Shown piece after piece: positions 27,401 through 41,286 of a stretch of 64,000 nucleotides of DNA. Each line of letters begins with the position of its first letter. The stretch's first letter is position 1. Origin of the DNA: Oncomelania hupensis. Lineage: Eukaryota > Mollusca > Gastropoda > Littorinimorpha > Pomatiopsidae. The stretch spans positions 38,884,768 through 38,948,767 of the forward strand of contig CM072513.1 in the NCBI GenBank assembly GCA_036898135.1, in the 5' to 3' direction. Under the pieces are notes generated by a model. That model ran no database searches, had not been told where the DNA came from, and worked only from the letters and a program-made list of their open reading frames with translations. The position numbers and the translations under genes were made by a program.

Positions 27401-30400
27401 CCTTGTTCCTCCTCATCCTTCCTTTTCGCGAGGAGGTCGGGCGGCTGGTTGGCTGGTGCTCCGATAACAACCTTGAGCTCAATGTATCTAAAACAAAAGA
27501 AATGGTCATCGACTTTCGCAGGAATAAAAGCACAATCTCACCTCTTATGATTAACAGTGAATGCGTAGAACAGGTTGATTCATTTAAATTTCTTGGAACG
27601 GTCATTTCCAGCAACCTGTCTTGGGACAATAACAGCATGTCCATTATCAGGAAGTGTCAGCAGCGCCTCCACTTCTTGAGACAGCTCAAGAGGCTCAGAC
27701 TTAACCAGACAATACTCGCGCATTTCTTTCGCACTGTGATTGAGAGTATCCTGTGCTTCAGTATCACAGTCTGGTTTGGAGACGCCACTTCGGGCAAGAA
27801 GTTTCAACTCGAAAGAATTGTGAAACGCGCGGCAAAGATCATAGGTTGCGATTTATTATCCCTCACGTCCTTATACAGCACGCGTTTGGCAAGAAGGGCC
27901 AGCAACATTACTGGCGACCCATCCCATCCAGCCAACCATCTGTTCGAGCTCCTCCCGTCAGGCAAACGCTTCAGAGCACTAAAAGTTAGAACTAGCCGGT
28001 TTAGACGCAGCTTCTTCCCCGAGGCTGCCTTCTCAGTACCAGTGTCCTCAGTTATCCACATAGCATGAGGCAGAGCTTATTCTAGGGCGCGGGATGCGCG
28101 GGATCACGCACAAAAAGTTTTTTTCCCGCAAAGAAATTCGATGAGCGCGTTCGCGATCCCGCGGAGATTGGAAATATCCCGCTACATGTCTTGATCAAAG
28201 CGGGCTTTACTGTGACGTTTCTGTCGTCTGCTAGGGCGTAGCGGAAACTGGAGTTAAACGGAAGTTGCTCTCTTGTATATGCGATGTGTCTAAAATTTTC
28301 ATTGGCCGATGCTATTCTTTTTGACCAATCACCTTTCTTCTGAGTGTGGCATCGATGAACCTGACCGGTTGGAGGTTTACAATCAGAATCAGAATGGCTT
28401 CGAAAAAGCGCACGCTTTTCGACTTCGAATTCAGTGGAGGAACTGTGAAGAAAACAGTCACACTGTTTTCCCCATGACTGATCTTCGAAAATAGCAGAGC
28501 TTTTATGCAACAGTTATGAAAGCAAGGTTACAGATATCAGTTTGTGATATATTTTGTCTGCGATTTGTGTGTACTTACTTGTTTGGAGAGAATGCGACAC
28601 TTGACTGTTTCACAGTTTATCCGGGAACATCACGGGAGAAAACAGATATGGATATTTGTTTGTGTGTACACCCTATATATGCCGAGAAGACGCCCCCACT
28701 GATTTGGTCAGAGGGGGGCCTAATCCCCCCCTTTTTTTCAAGGAAGGGGGGCCTGCCCCCACTTCTTCAAAATCCTAGAATAAGCTCTGTGAGGTGTTAT
28801 ACTTAAAACGCCAATTTATTAGTTGCGATAATGTGTTAGTGGTGCAATTCTGATTCTTTAATGTATTTTATCTCATTACGTTTTAATTTAGATACCCATG
28901 CGGGTATACGTGTGCGTTTGAGGGTTGCGAATGGGCGTGCGCCTGTGCTTTACTCCTTAAAATAACTTTCTCTCTTACAGTATTTTAATGTTTTAATGTC
29001 CAGTGGAAGGTTGTTTGTTGTTGCAGAGGGACTGAATGTTTTACCGCATCACCAAAACAAAATCCTATGTATTTTTAATTCATTGGGTAATAAAGTGTCT
29101 TGAACTTGAACTTGAACTTTCTTACTCTTCTTCTGCTAGCTCTCTACTTCCTCTTTGTTATTATTTGTTCTCCTGCTAAGGAAGGGTGGTCTGCTTATTG
29201 GTTTTTAGAGTTAGAATACTTAATATCAGTATGATAAGTTTCAGAACAAGTTGTCCTTATTTTCTGTCCTATGTAATAGTTTTGAAGCATGTTCTGCGTT
29301 TGTTGATCACTCCCAATTTTATATTTTGTGTATCGTGTCATTTTAATCAACTGTAGTATCTTTTGTCTCTCAGGCTAGGGATGATGGTGTTTGCAGACAT
29401 AGGCTGGGTGCATGTTCTGGGTAGAGTGCTGCTGAGCATCGACATTTTCTTCTTCTTCATGAGGATTTTCCAGATGCTGATGGTCTTTGATGAGCTGGGT
29501 CTGATGCTGGTCATGGTCTATAAAATGGTGAGTTCAAAATCAGACATATAGGTTTCTTTTTAGTTTTGCTGGTGTTCGTTTATAGTTTCTATAGTTACTC
29601 TATTGTGTTATCGAAACTATATCTATATTGGAATATTTTCATTTTAATCAGTTTCAGCTGGTAAAGTATGCATACTTCTGCTCAGAAAGGACCTTGAGAT
29701 ATCATCACATTACATTCTAACAATGAACAGAAGATTCTAGGGAAGCACAATACTTGTCTTTCAAAATGACAACAAGGGATGATCTCTTCATATTTATAAT
29801 AATAATAATAATAATGAATGGTACTTATATCGCGCAAATCTCACATTGTGACTCATTGCGCACCCACTCGCATTCATCCATTGTACATCCTGTCATTACA
29901 ACACATATGGCACAATATTACAATGAAATAAAAACAACAATAATAATAATTATTATTTGAACGCAAGCTTGAACAAATAAGTTTTCAGTTGCGATTTGAA
30001 TGTTGCCAAGTCAGATACGCCTCTCATGTTTGCCGGCAGCGAATTCCAGAGAGTAGGCGCAGCAAAAGAAAATGCACGTTCTCCAAAAGTTTTCATATTT
30101 CGGAGTGGCGCTGTCAAAAGACGTTCAGACGAAGAACGTAGTGCCCGAGTTGGTTTATAGGCTACAAGTGCATTGGCTAGGTAGGATGGTAGTGTGCCTT
30201 CAAAGAACCGAAAAGCCAAAACGCAGACCTTGAATTGAATGCGAAACTTCACCGGCAGCCAGTGAAGCTTGCATAGTAAGGGAGTGGTGTGATCCCTTTT
30301 CTTCCGTTTCAAAATAAGACGCGCTGCATTGTTTTGTACGCGTTGAAGGCGATTTATTTGTTCAGTTGGAAGACCAACCAGAACAGAATTGCAGAAGTCA

Positions 30401-33400
30401 AGCCGTGATGTTACAAAAGCATTGACAAGAGCTGCACACGCTGACTCGGTTAAAAACGGTCGAATAGAGGCAATGCGCCTCATCTCGAGAAAAGTAGCAC
30501 GACAAATAGTACCAATTTGATCTTGCATTGACAAAGTTTGGTCAATTTTGACTCCAAGATAGCGCACGGAGTCTTGGTACGGAATGCTGCTGCCATTTAC
30601 AACTAGGGAGTCGCTGCCGACCTGCCTGAGACACGAGGCTTTGCCTACAGGCATGATTTCAGTTTTTTCAGTGTTCAATTTAAGCTTATTGCTATCCATC
30701 CAGGAAAGAACATCATGGATGCAAGTTTGAATGTCTGACTGCACAGTCTTAAAGTCTGATGGCTGAGAACTCTTGGACAGTTCAGTATCGTCTGCATATT
30801 TATGGAAATTACATTCATGGTCTGTGATGACATCTGAAAGTGGCTGAGAATACAATGTAAATAACACAGGCCCCAACACAGAACCCTGAGGGACACCAAG
30901 TACAAGTGAGTCGGGTGATGATAAAACACCATCAACCAGAACTGACTGAAAGCGATCCTGCACATACGACACAAACCAGTCATGAACAACACCACGTAGG
31001 CCAAATGATTTGTTAAGTCTTTGAAGCAGTACAGAATGATCCAGCGTGTCGAAAGCCGCGCTGAGGTCAAGAAGCGCCATGAGAGAAACTCGCTTCTGAT
31101 CTGAACTCATTATGAGGCCATCCAGAACATTCAGCACGGCTGTCTCCACGCTGTGATCCTTTCTGTATGCACTCTGATACACTTCTAACAGATTGTTTGC
31201 TTGCAGATGCTCTATCAGTTGGGCCAGAACCACTTTCTCTAAGACCTTCGCCATGAAAGGCAGGTTCGACACCGGTCTATAGTGTTTTAACACGTTCGGG
31301 TCAAGCCCAGGCTTCTTGAGAATGGGAGTGATCACAGCTTGTTTGAACTGAGGTGGCACTATGCCACTGACCAGAGACGAGTTAACCACTGAGGTGATAA
31401 TAGGAACAAGTTCTACCAAACACTGTTTCGTCAAGGGAGTTGGGATGGGGTCAAGCAAACACGTTTTGCTTGGCATCTTCTTCAGGAGATTCATTATCTC
31501 TGTTTCTGTCACGAGGCGGAAATGGGTTAACAGAGGACCGCTATACTCTTCAAAAGAAGCAGGCTCAACAACGTGGGAGTCCAGCTCATCTCTCAGAGCT
31601 TTGATTTTGCTAGAGAAGAAATCGCAAAAACGCTGTGGAAGCTCTTCCTTAGGGGTGTCTGAGGGAAGAGGTTTAGTGGAGGTTTTGCCCAGCAACTCGC
31701 TAGACACAGCGAACAGCTGCTTGGTGGATGCAGCCGTCTCAATCTTGCTCTGATAGAACTGACACTTAGCGGCCAGTAGGCAGGACTTGGCAGACTTTCT
31801 TTCTTGCACGAAGATCTGGCGGTGGACGGTGAGGTGAGTCTTTCTCCAAGTACGCTCAGCACGCCTCTTTCTACGGCGCGCCTCCCGCACCGCTGCAGAC
31901 AGCCAAGGGGCCGAAGAACGATCCCTCACCCGCGTCGTAACGGACGGAGCGCGTTGATCCAGGACTGCCCTCAGGCCAGTGTTGTAGCTATCGACCAGGG
32001 TCTCAGCGCTAACATCAGGGTCAGCGCGAAGACCCTCCAGCGACGCGGCTAGGGCAGCGACGTCGGCTTGTAGAATGTCCGGCTGCACAGCGCGCAGGTT
32101 CCGCGACGTCACCAGGCGGGTGGGGGGCGGTGGTCGGGCGATGGCGAGGCTGCAGGCGATGACGTGGGGATCGGAGAGGCCCGCGCTGTCTGACACCGAC
32201 TTTAAGGACAGCAGGCTGTCGTCGCTGCGCACGATCACCCAGTCCAGCACGTGACCAAAGCGGTGCGTGGGCTGGCTCACCAGCTGGGTCAAGCCGTGGT
32301 CACTGAGGAGTGTCTTGAGACGACTCACTTGGCTGTCACTGTCGTCATCGTAGTGGAAATTAAAGTCCCCACAGATCGAAAGCAGATCACATTTAGCACC
32401 AACATAGCGAGACAACAGTTCTGGAAACTCTTGAAAGAAAGTGGAAACGAGCAGTTTGTTCTTTTTACTAGGTGGGGGTCTGTACAGACAAACACACGAA
32501 GCTGAAGTTTTGTTCACATGTAGACGCATCTCTACACACTCGAAGCTGCTAAAGTCCAAAGGGGTGAAGGTGACTTGATCGGCAATGTTCGCCTTAACAA
32601 TAAAGGCTAAACCACCGCCTCTCTTTATAAAGGGCAGTAGTGCCACCCTTGCTGGGAAAATCTGTCCTATCCTATTCTATTCTATCCTATCTTATCCCGT
32701 ATCTCTGAGGTCGTAGGGGCACCACAGATGATCGTTTAACCAGTGTACTAAATCTTTCTCTGTCCTCAGCAACCCTTATGGCTTCGCTTAGTTTTCAACC
32801 CAGTCCATTCTCAATGTTGTCCTCCAACCTCTTTTTCGGTCTCGGTCTCCCTCTTCTTCTACCTCCTTGAAAATCTGTCAGACATGTTGATATGTGGTAA
32901 CTAATATTATGTGTATTTGGAGAGGTCAAAATAAACACACACAGACCAAAAAAAAAAAAAAAAAGCTTGTTCAGCCTTATTGTGGAGTGTGGTTGTGTGT
33001 TCCAATGTTTAATGGTCTCAGTGTGTCTCTTGGGTGACATGGATTTAATTCTAACTTTGTGCTGCAAATGCTAGGTGAGCAGTACCTTTACCAGCTATAT
33101 GATTGATAAGCCTGTGATGTAACATTACTCCCTTGTTAGTTAGCTAATGTACAGTTTATCTTTTAGCTGCATATAACCTTTCCTCGTTCCTCTTTCATCT
33201 GTAGATAAAGGACACTCGTAACTTCATGATCATCTTGCTGGTTTTTGTGTTGGCGTACGCGGTGGCCTCAGAATCACTTCTGTACCCAGAGAGCTCAATA
33301 AACTGGCAGCGCATATTCCATCTACCTCGCAAGGGCTACTGGCATGTCTTTGGAGAGTTCTTGTTGGATGAGATTGAGTTGAGAGGTATGTGGAAGAGTA

Positions 33401-36400
33401 CTGTTTATTTATGACTATTGCTGTTGTTTTGATGCTGCTGGGTTGATATTGTTGACTTTTTCAGAGTTAAGAGGCATGAATCCTCTGTGTCTATATTCAT
33501 TGGGATTTGTTTGTTTGTTTGATTTTTGTGTGGATTCTTTTTTTCAGATTTTAAGTTATTTTCTGGCTGTAGTATGTGTATGTTCGTGGGTGTGGGTGTG
33601 TGTGTGTGTGTGTGCTTTTACCAGGTGCAGATCAGTCGTTTATTCACAGAAAATTAAATTTTAAAAAAAAAATTGTTACTGCAGCACAACTTAACAAATG
33701 CACTATTTGTTTGCTCCTATAACCATACTGTCCAAATTATCTTTTTATCAAGATGAACATTGGTTTCAAACTGCGTTATCATCCCAAATATGACCTATCA
33801 TGTGTGTGCAGAAAATGACTCCTGCAACCCAGTAGTTGACTCTAAACACTTCGGCCATGACTCTCCTCCATGTCCCACAGAGTTCAGCAGTTACATCGTT
33901 CCCATCTTTCTGGGGATCCACGTCATGATCACCAATGTTCTGCTGCTCAACTTGCTCATCGCCAGATTTGGGTAATTGTCGAGAGATGTTGTGTAGAAAA
34001 AGAACTAAAACCAGATATTATGGAATATTCTTTTGAGCTGAAAAATATGTATATTGAATGGGTGGCGTTAACAACGATAACAGAATATATAATAGAACAA
34101 ATAACAACATTTTTGCTTCCCAAATGGATCACATACCCAACAGTAAGGTATTTGGCAAAACGAAGACATTTAAAAAAGTGAAGTTGAAGATTTCCTGCCC
34201 AAGATTCCCAAACTACAATGTACAGAGTGGCATTCTACTATTTGAGTGCAAGCTTTAAGGTTTTGTCTCAACTGTATTTGTTTTTAAAAAGAAAAAAAAA
34301 TCTTAATGCTACAAATAATAATTGTATTGCTACAGTCAGGATAAAAGCTTTCTGGAGGGTGTTTTTTTTTCTTCATTGAATTGTCAGTTGCTCTATTGAC
34401 ATCACACTATCAGTTGGAATTTATGTATTTGTTCTTTTTTTTTCCTCTTTTTTTTTTAAATTTATTTATTAATTAATTCATAATCTTGTTTGATCTTTCT
34501 AGGGTGACATTCAACAAGGTACATGATGAAGCTCTGCAGTACCAGGCATGGCACCGTTGCCAGATCATCACAGAGTACTACAGCCGTGAGTCGCTGCCCC
34601 CACCGTTCAACATCCTGTATGCTATTGTGTCTTTCACCTGGAAGCTGCTGCGCGGGGTCTTCAGGTGCTGCAGGTCTTGCTGCTGCAAGTGTGCCAGAAC
34701 AAAACAGACCACACAAGTACAGGACTCTGTCCGCTTCTCAGCACTGCCTTCTGTTGATAATAGTGACATTGAGGATGCAGGAATGGACAGTGATGACGAA
34801 ACGGCTTCATCAAAGAAGGATAATGGTGGTGGTAATGACGATGATAATAGAACTTCTGCAAGAATGAAACCAAGGGCTGAAGCGATACGCTCGGGTAATT
34901 ATGTCCAACTGCACTTTCTTAGTATTCCCTTATTAATTTAGATAAATAATAATAATAATAACGGATTTTTATATAGCGGGTACTCCAGCCTATGACCAGA
35001 CTCACCACGCTTTACATAATCATTACATATAAATACATGCACTCGATGAAACATTACTTTTGCTACAATACACCAAAAGACGGGACAGTAAAGGTACAGA
35101 CTATTTACAACTATGTACATAAATTACAAAAAAGACAAAAATAGACTATTTACAACTATGTACACAAATGGTTCCATTATGGTCATAAACTAGCCTTACT
35201 CCTATATCTACTTCACATCAGACTCTCTTCAAATAGACAAAAATGTCAACAAAAACTTGGAACTGCTTGTGAGTATTAACTGTTGATGCTCAGATTTAAC
35301 TAAGAGGGTTAAGGATGGTGACCAAACACTTGTTTGACAATCCTAGGAAAAGGACGTAATTCTAGTGCAGGTGTCCAATTTTCTCTGACCTGTATTTGCC
35401 AGTCCCAGACTTGTGGTATAATAATTAATATAGGTCTCATTCTTCATTTATTTTTTTATAGCTATAGTCATGGCTTCCCAAATTTAACAAATTAGAAAAT
35501 GCCATAGTATCATTTTAATGCTCTAAACAATTCTTTTTATCCGTGAAAGTCTTTGTTGTTGTTTTTTATGTGTCACAATCTTTGTTAATGGTATCTTTGC
35601 TTTTCGCAGTAAAGGCCGTACGATCAGCAGATAGGCGAAGCATTGATGTCACATGGAAAAAAGTGGTTCCGACTTCCAAAGTCATGAGTCGCTTTCACGT
35701 CAGATACAGGGCTAAGCTCTATAAGGTCACCATCAGCAGAGAGCGAGAACAGGACAGTGTAAACCCAACCTCCTCTACCAAAGAGGGTAAGCTTTTTCTC
35801 ACATTTCACATGTTCCTCTTTCACGCTAACGATTATACAGCTCTTCATAGGAGTATTGAATCCTAGCCTTGAAATGTCTTGTTCATAGAACGTGCCTAGT
35901 TCACTTTGGTTTATATTGCTTTGAAGATTATAAATATAAGCTTCAACTTTGTAGCCCTTCATCATGCATCATTTTGGATGGGGAAGAGGCTCAGTTTAAT
36001 TTTGTCACTTTTTCACAAATTAACTTTGACTCTTAAATTGTGGTACTTGTAAAATTCTTACTATTTTGAGAGGAAGACCCAAGGTTTCAGAGCAATGAAA
36101 GAAAATTGTAATTTTTGTGAGCGTAATTTGTCTCAGTTAAGTTAAAGTACTGTGAAGGTATTCAAATGAAAGATATCAATGAAAAGGACTAACAAATCTA
36201 AAAGAGATAATGCCATGTTGTAAAAGATAGCAAGAATGGAAATGGTATCTATTGTACTATTGTGCATGGTAGCGTGTAATTGACTGGGTCATGAAAGTAT
36301 TTTTGTCTGGCCATATAATAATTATATTAATTATATAAACGTTTGTTGAAAATGTTATGTATTTATTTATTTGTTGATTTATTATTATTTAAAAAAATTA

Positions 36401-39400
36401 ATTTACATATTATATAGTTATTCATTTATTTACTTGAATTGTTTAACTTCAATTGCAGAAACATCGTACACAGTGGAAGAGAGCGATGATGTGAAGCAGG
36501 CGTTCTCATTTTGGGATTTGGAACCTACTAGTGACTACTCAGTCTCTGTTGATTCTGTTATTGCACATATGTCAAATACTCGCTCCAACTGGACTCCAAG
36601 TAATTTATCGACTTACATACATAGCAATGTGAGTCTATGTACTCACCCCTCCCCCCCCCCCCACACTCTCCCCAACCTCCTCTCCCTCTTCCACCACCTC
36701 CCCCCCCCCCAAAAAAAAAAAAAAAAAATACTAACAAAAAAACATCCGGTTTTTGCAAATCTGTGCGAGATGAGTCCTAAATAATCCAAAACTTACATTT
36801 TAAGAAAGTGTCCTTACGTCCATCTGTCTATCCATATGTGCAAAACTTGCAAGTGGATTAATATCTCAGAACCTATTTCAACTATCACAACCAAACTTGT
36901 GAGACCTCATAAATGATCAGTGAATGAATGACTTCACTTCAGGGTCAAGGTCATAGGGTCAACAATTGTTAGTAAAAAAATGCCAGTTTTTCACAAAATT
37001 TTACTTCTTTTTCTAGGTTGTTAATATTATGATTCTTTGGTGCATGATAGATATCAATAAGACACACATATTATACAACCTCACTGTTGAGAGTCGGTTA
37101 GTATGGGTACTTTGAAGTGACCTTGACTCTAAACTATGAGAAATATAAAATCTAAACTTGTTATTTTAGAGATGATAGATTGATTTTTCGTAAATGTTCC
37201 ATTTTTACATTGATCTTCAAGGTTAAGGTCATTTTAGGCCTTGCAAAAACATTTTTAAAAATTGGTCATCGGAGGTCATCGTACAGTGGATTGGCTGTTT
37301 ATTTATCCCATAGTATGCAACAACATTGGGTTATTGATCAGACATGCATGATATGTCACGTGAAGGTCAGGGTAATCCCAAGGTCACACACCGACTCAAC
37401 CAAAGCTTTTAGGTTTTGAAGTAACTTCAGCCAGGCTATCTATAAATGGCTTCACCGGTGCTCTTCTTTCCTTTCCTTTCACTGAAAAGGAGGGTGTAGG
37501 CAAGATATAAATAGCCTGCAGACAGCAAAATGTGGGAGAACTTAAGAGTGCTGCTCATATAGGCATTGAGCTGGTGTGGTCAAGGTAATTTCAAAGTCAA
37601 GGTCAGTGTTGGTCAAGGTCATCACAAGGTCACCGTTTTTTTTGGCATAACACAACTTTTGCTGTATTTTGATAACACATGAGTGTATTTTTTAGCCAGA
37701 GATCAAGGTCATCTTGAGGTCAAGAGCGTAGAAAGAGCGAAGTCGGTATTACTTTGCATTTTAATACCACCATTTCATTTAGTTTTATCTTGGCACTTAT
37801 TTTCATGTTAAATATTGTGAATTCCATAAGGAGAGTGTGAGTCATATGGGCGTTGCTCTTCTAGTTAATTAATTAATTGTTTGTTTATTCATTCAGTAAG
37901 AAATGTCATACTGAAAATTGAGTAAATCTTAGGAGAATATAAAACCCCAATCTCTCATGCATACTTAATTGCCAAAAAATATCTTCAATTGCATGGCATA
38001 ACTGATTTTAGTTTGTTTATTTTTATTTTTATTTTTTGTTTGTTTTATCCATGTGAAATGTTTGATGTAGTCATCCCTGCACCTCTTTCAAAAATGAGAG
38101 AGAGCTAGATTATCTGATTTTAGGGAGAGAGGGGTAAAGATGTGCAATTTTGTTACTGAAATTCAACCTCGTCTTTGATTTATTTGATGACCTGATAATT
38201 ATTTTTAGTTTTCTGCATTTTGTGATGACTGTATAAATGAAAAGAAGATGACGATTCAACAAATAAGTAACATATTTGCGTCCGGAGTAGCAAAACAAAA
38301 GAGTGAACAATATGCACCACAGTCCAAACAAATTCAAAATTAAATCATCATACATTGGAAAGTTTGTGCTTCCAGCTTAGTTGTAACTTTCACATGCTTG
38401 CTTCCATCCTCACGTGTGTATCCATGTTTTCAGGAGATCTGGTGGACATGCTGAATTTTGAAAATGGCCAGGCACAATATGTTCGTAACTTGGAGGATGT
38501 GGATACACAGAATCCATTGGCCAAAGAGTGAGTCACCATTTTCTGCCCTGTAAGGACACTCATGATAATAACAAGAAGAGTAGATAGATTTATAATGTGC
38601 CATAATGGGTGACGGTATGTGTGGAGGCATAGGCGTGTGTGTAAGAAAAAGATAGTACTTTTATTTATACTATTTCTTATAATCATTTAATCACTTGTGT
38701 TGCTAATTTGTGCAATGACAGCTGTTATGTAGGTTTGTAAAATATAAGTCCTTGTGTAGTTATCTCTGTGATCAGAATTGATTTGTATGATCTTATATAC
38801 ATTTAAAAATACAACATGAATGTTCTTTTTCCTTTAATGTAATTAACTTTTTAACCTGTTGTTTGTACATTAATATAAGCGAGAAGAAAAATGATAAATA
38901 GGTGTCCAGAAAGAATGTGAAGTGCCAACTGTGTAGGACACAGGTGTTATGTTTTCTTTTTATTGATTGACTTCCTTTAACTGCCTGCAAAACATGTCTT
39001 AATTTCTCAGAGTGAGATAATAAAGTTTTCTTGTATCTTGTATATTCACTTATGATAATAAAAATAAGAGTATATAGATATATAATGTGCCATATTCACT
39101 CATGATAATAAAAAGAAGAGTAGATAGATTTATAATGTGCCATATTTCTATGTTTAACACAGAATGATTGGAGCTACAACTACCTTCAATCTGTTTATAA
39201 ACATACACCACTTGTTTTACACAGCGGCTCAGCCAAAGCTTTTCAGATTTTGAGGTTAGGTCAGCCAGGCTAGCTATAAATAGCTTTACCGATACTTCCT
39301 TTCACTGGAAGGGGGGGTGCAGGCAAGCTATAAATAGCCCACAGCATGCAAAACGCGGGTGGCACTGAAAAGTGTTGCTCATATAGGAAGTGAGCTGGTG

Positions 39401-41209
39401 TGTTTAAACCTTATCAGTGCGTGGCATCCACTAAGCATTTTGCTTTCATTTTCTTTCAAGTTTTTCTGTCAGTTTATTGTCCCCCGTTGGGGGTGCCGGG
39501 GGTTTCAGTATAAATAGTATCCCCACTTTCTGGAAATTTAGTGCTTTAAATTCCCACTGTCGCTGTCTTTCTCATTTGCTCTTTCTCATTCCTGCTCTGT
39601 TCTATCAATCTGCTATACTATCGTCTTCTTCGCTAGCCCAGTCTCCTACCTTTTTTCTTGAAAACTCTTCCGGGACAAGACTCCTTATTTGTGTATGAGG
39701 TCTGTTGGATCAGCTTGGGAATATTGGACGCTTTCTGCCAGGTGGTCACTAGGGCTTCCTATGATGTTATTATTTAGCATTGTAGGCATTTTACATGTAT
39801 GTGTTTTGTTGATAGTTTATAATGATATTTGTATTCTATTTTGTTTTTGTAAACGGGGGTTCGATAAGTTGGGGTAAAGCCTCAGCCCTCCCCTGCGTGG
39901 GATGTCTTTATTGTAAAGTGACTGGCTGGTGGAGAGTATTCAGTTTTCCCACTAGGGTTGTTTCAGCAGATCTTTTATGCGGATCAGGGGTTGTCCGGTC
40001 TTGATTTAGCTTGGAAGAGTCCGCTGGACCTGAAACAATAATCATGTAATGTCAGTTTATTCTCATTCATCTGTTTGAGTCATGTTCTGCTCTTCTTTGT
40101 GTACTGTTTATTTTTGTATTGATATAGTGGTGTTTTTTTTCTGTAGCCTGAAAGACAAGACAGATGGCCTGAGGCAGGAGATAGGCAGAGTATCTGTGGA
40201 GTTGAGGGAGAGGAACGATGTGCTAAAGAAGAATCTGGAGAAACTTGGCAGCACTATGACCTCTGAAGTCAGCACTTGTTACAAAGAGTGAGTGCTATAA
40301 TATGATGTTTATTCATGGTACATTTATTAATTAATTTTTGTATGCTTCTGCGTGAAGTCGAAAGCTAGTTTGTCATTTCATGGAAATTCAACATTTGCAT
40401 CTCATGGCACAGTGGGTTAGTCGTCGAATTCCTATGCCAAAGGTTAGGGAGGCACTGTGGTCTAATGGTAGTGCTTCGGCTTGCGGATCGGAAGGTCCCG
40501 GGTTCGAGCGCTGGCCGGGCCATTGTGTTGTGTCCCTGGGAAAGACACTTTACTCCTGTTTTCCTACTCCTTCGGATGAGAGTATAAACCAAGGTCTAGT
40601 CTGTGTCGCATACATTCCATCCTAACGGACTTTAAAGATCCTGACGCTCATGTCCTAGACGGGTGAGTGCCGGTGACAAGAACACACCCAGCATGCACCT
40701 AGGTCCTTCTCCCCCATCCCTGGCTGCCCAGGATTGTGCTCAGTTGTCCGGGCGTCAGACCATGCGCCCAAAGGCTGCGGGTGGGCGTCTCGGGCGGCTT
40801 GAGTTAGATCCTGTATCGGCCAGCGCCTTGAGCAGCTCTTGAGCTGGAAAAGCGCTATATAAGAACGATTAAATAAATAAGGTCGCAGGTTCGATTCCCA
40901 CAAGGGGCGAATTTATGTGACTAAAGTACGAGACTAGTCAGGTCACCGAGGGTTTTCTTCAGGTACTCTGGTTTCATCCCTCCCTTCAATAATGGTCTTG
41001 GTTCCAGTCAATCTAAACATTTCCAAAATAAACATTTGATTTCCTTTTTGTCTTCTAATAGCTATCTCCATGCCTTTACACCCTTGTTTGAATGATAGAT
41101 GTGTGTTTGAGAGAGTGGGTGAAACATGTGAGTGTGTATGTTGGTACAGATCACTGCGCTTTCAGACTGATTGGGGATTTGGGAAAAAGAGTGTAAATTG
41201 CATCCATCA

Positions 41210-41286
<77 letters not shown>

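Larger units (their letters stand above)
27415..29107 (+). mobile_element. Rex1-like LINE 3' part, interrupted by a DNA transposon
   Basis: The frame 27415-28068 encodes the reverse transcriptase thumb and C-terminal region (NLELNVSKTKEMVIDFRRNK, FKFLGTVISS, RAAKIIGC, HPANHLFELLPSGKRFRALK). The 3' UTR resumes at 28790 after an inserted element and ends with AATAAAGTGTC and three TTGAAC units near 29107. The motif A-C core is missing. Confidence 0.8.

Noticed and set aside
28082..28510. 142-codon minus-strand protein
   Set aside because: It lies antisense within a DNA transposon, without recognisable similarity.
29374..29527. Exon 19 starting after TCTCTCAG
   Set aside because: This acceptor is out of phase with exon 18. 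The AG at 29355-29356 keeps frame and adds the conserved end of S3.
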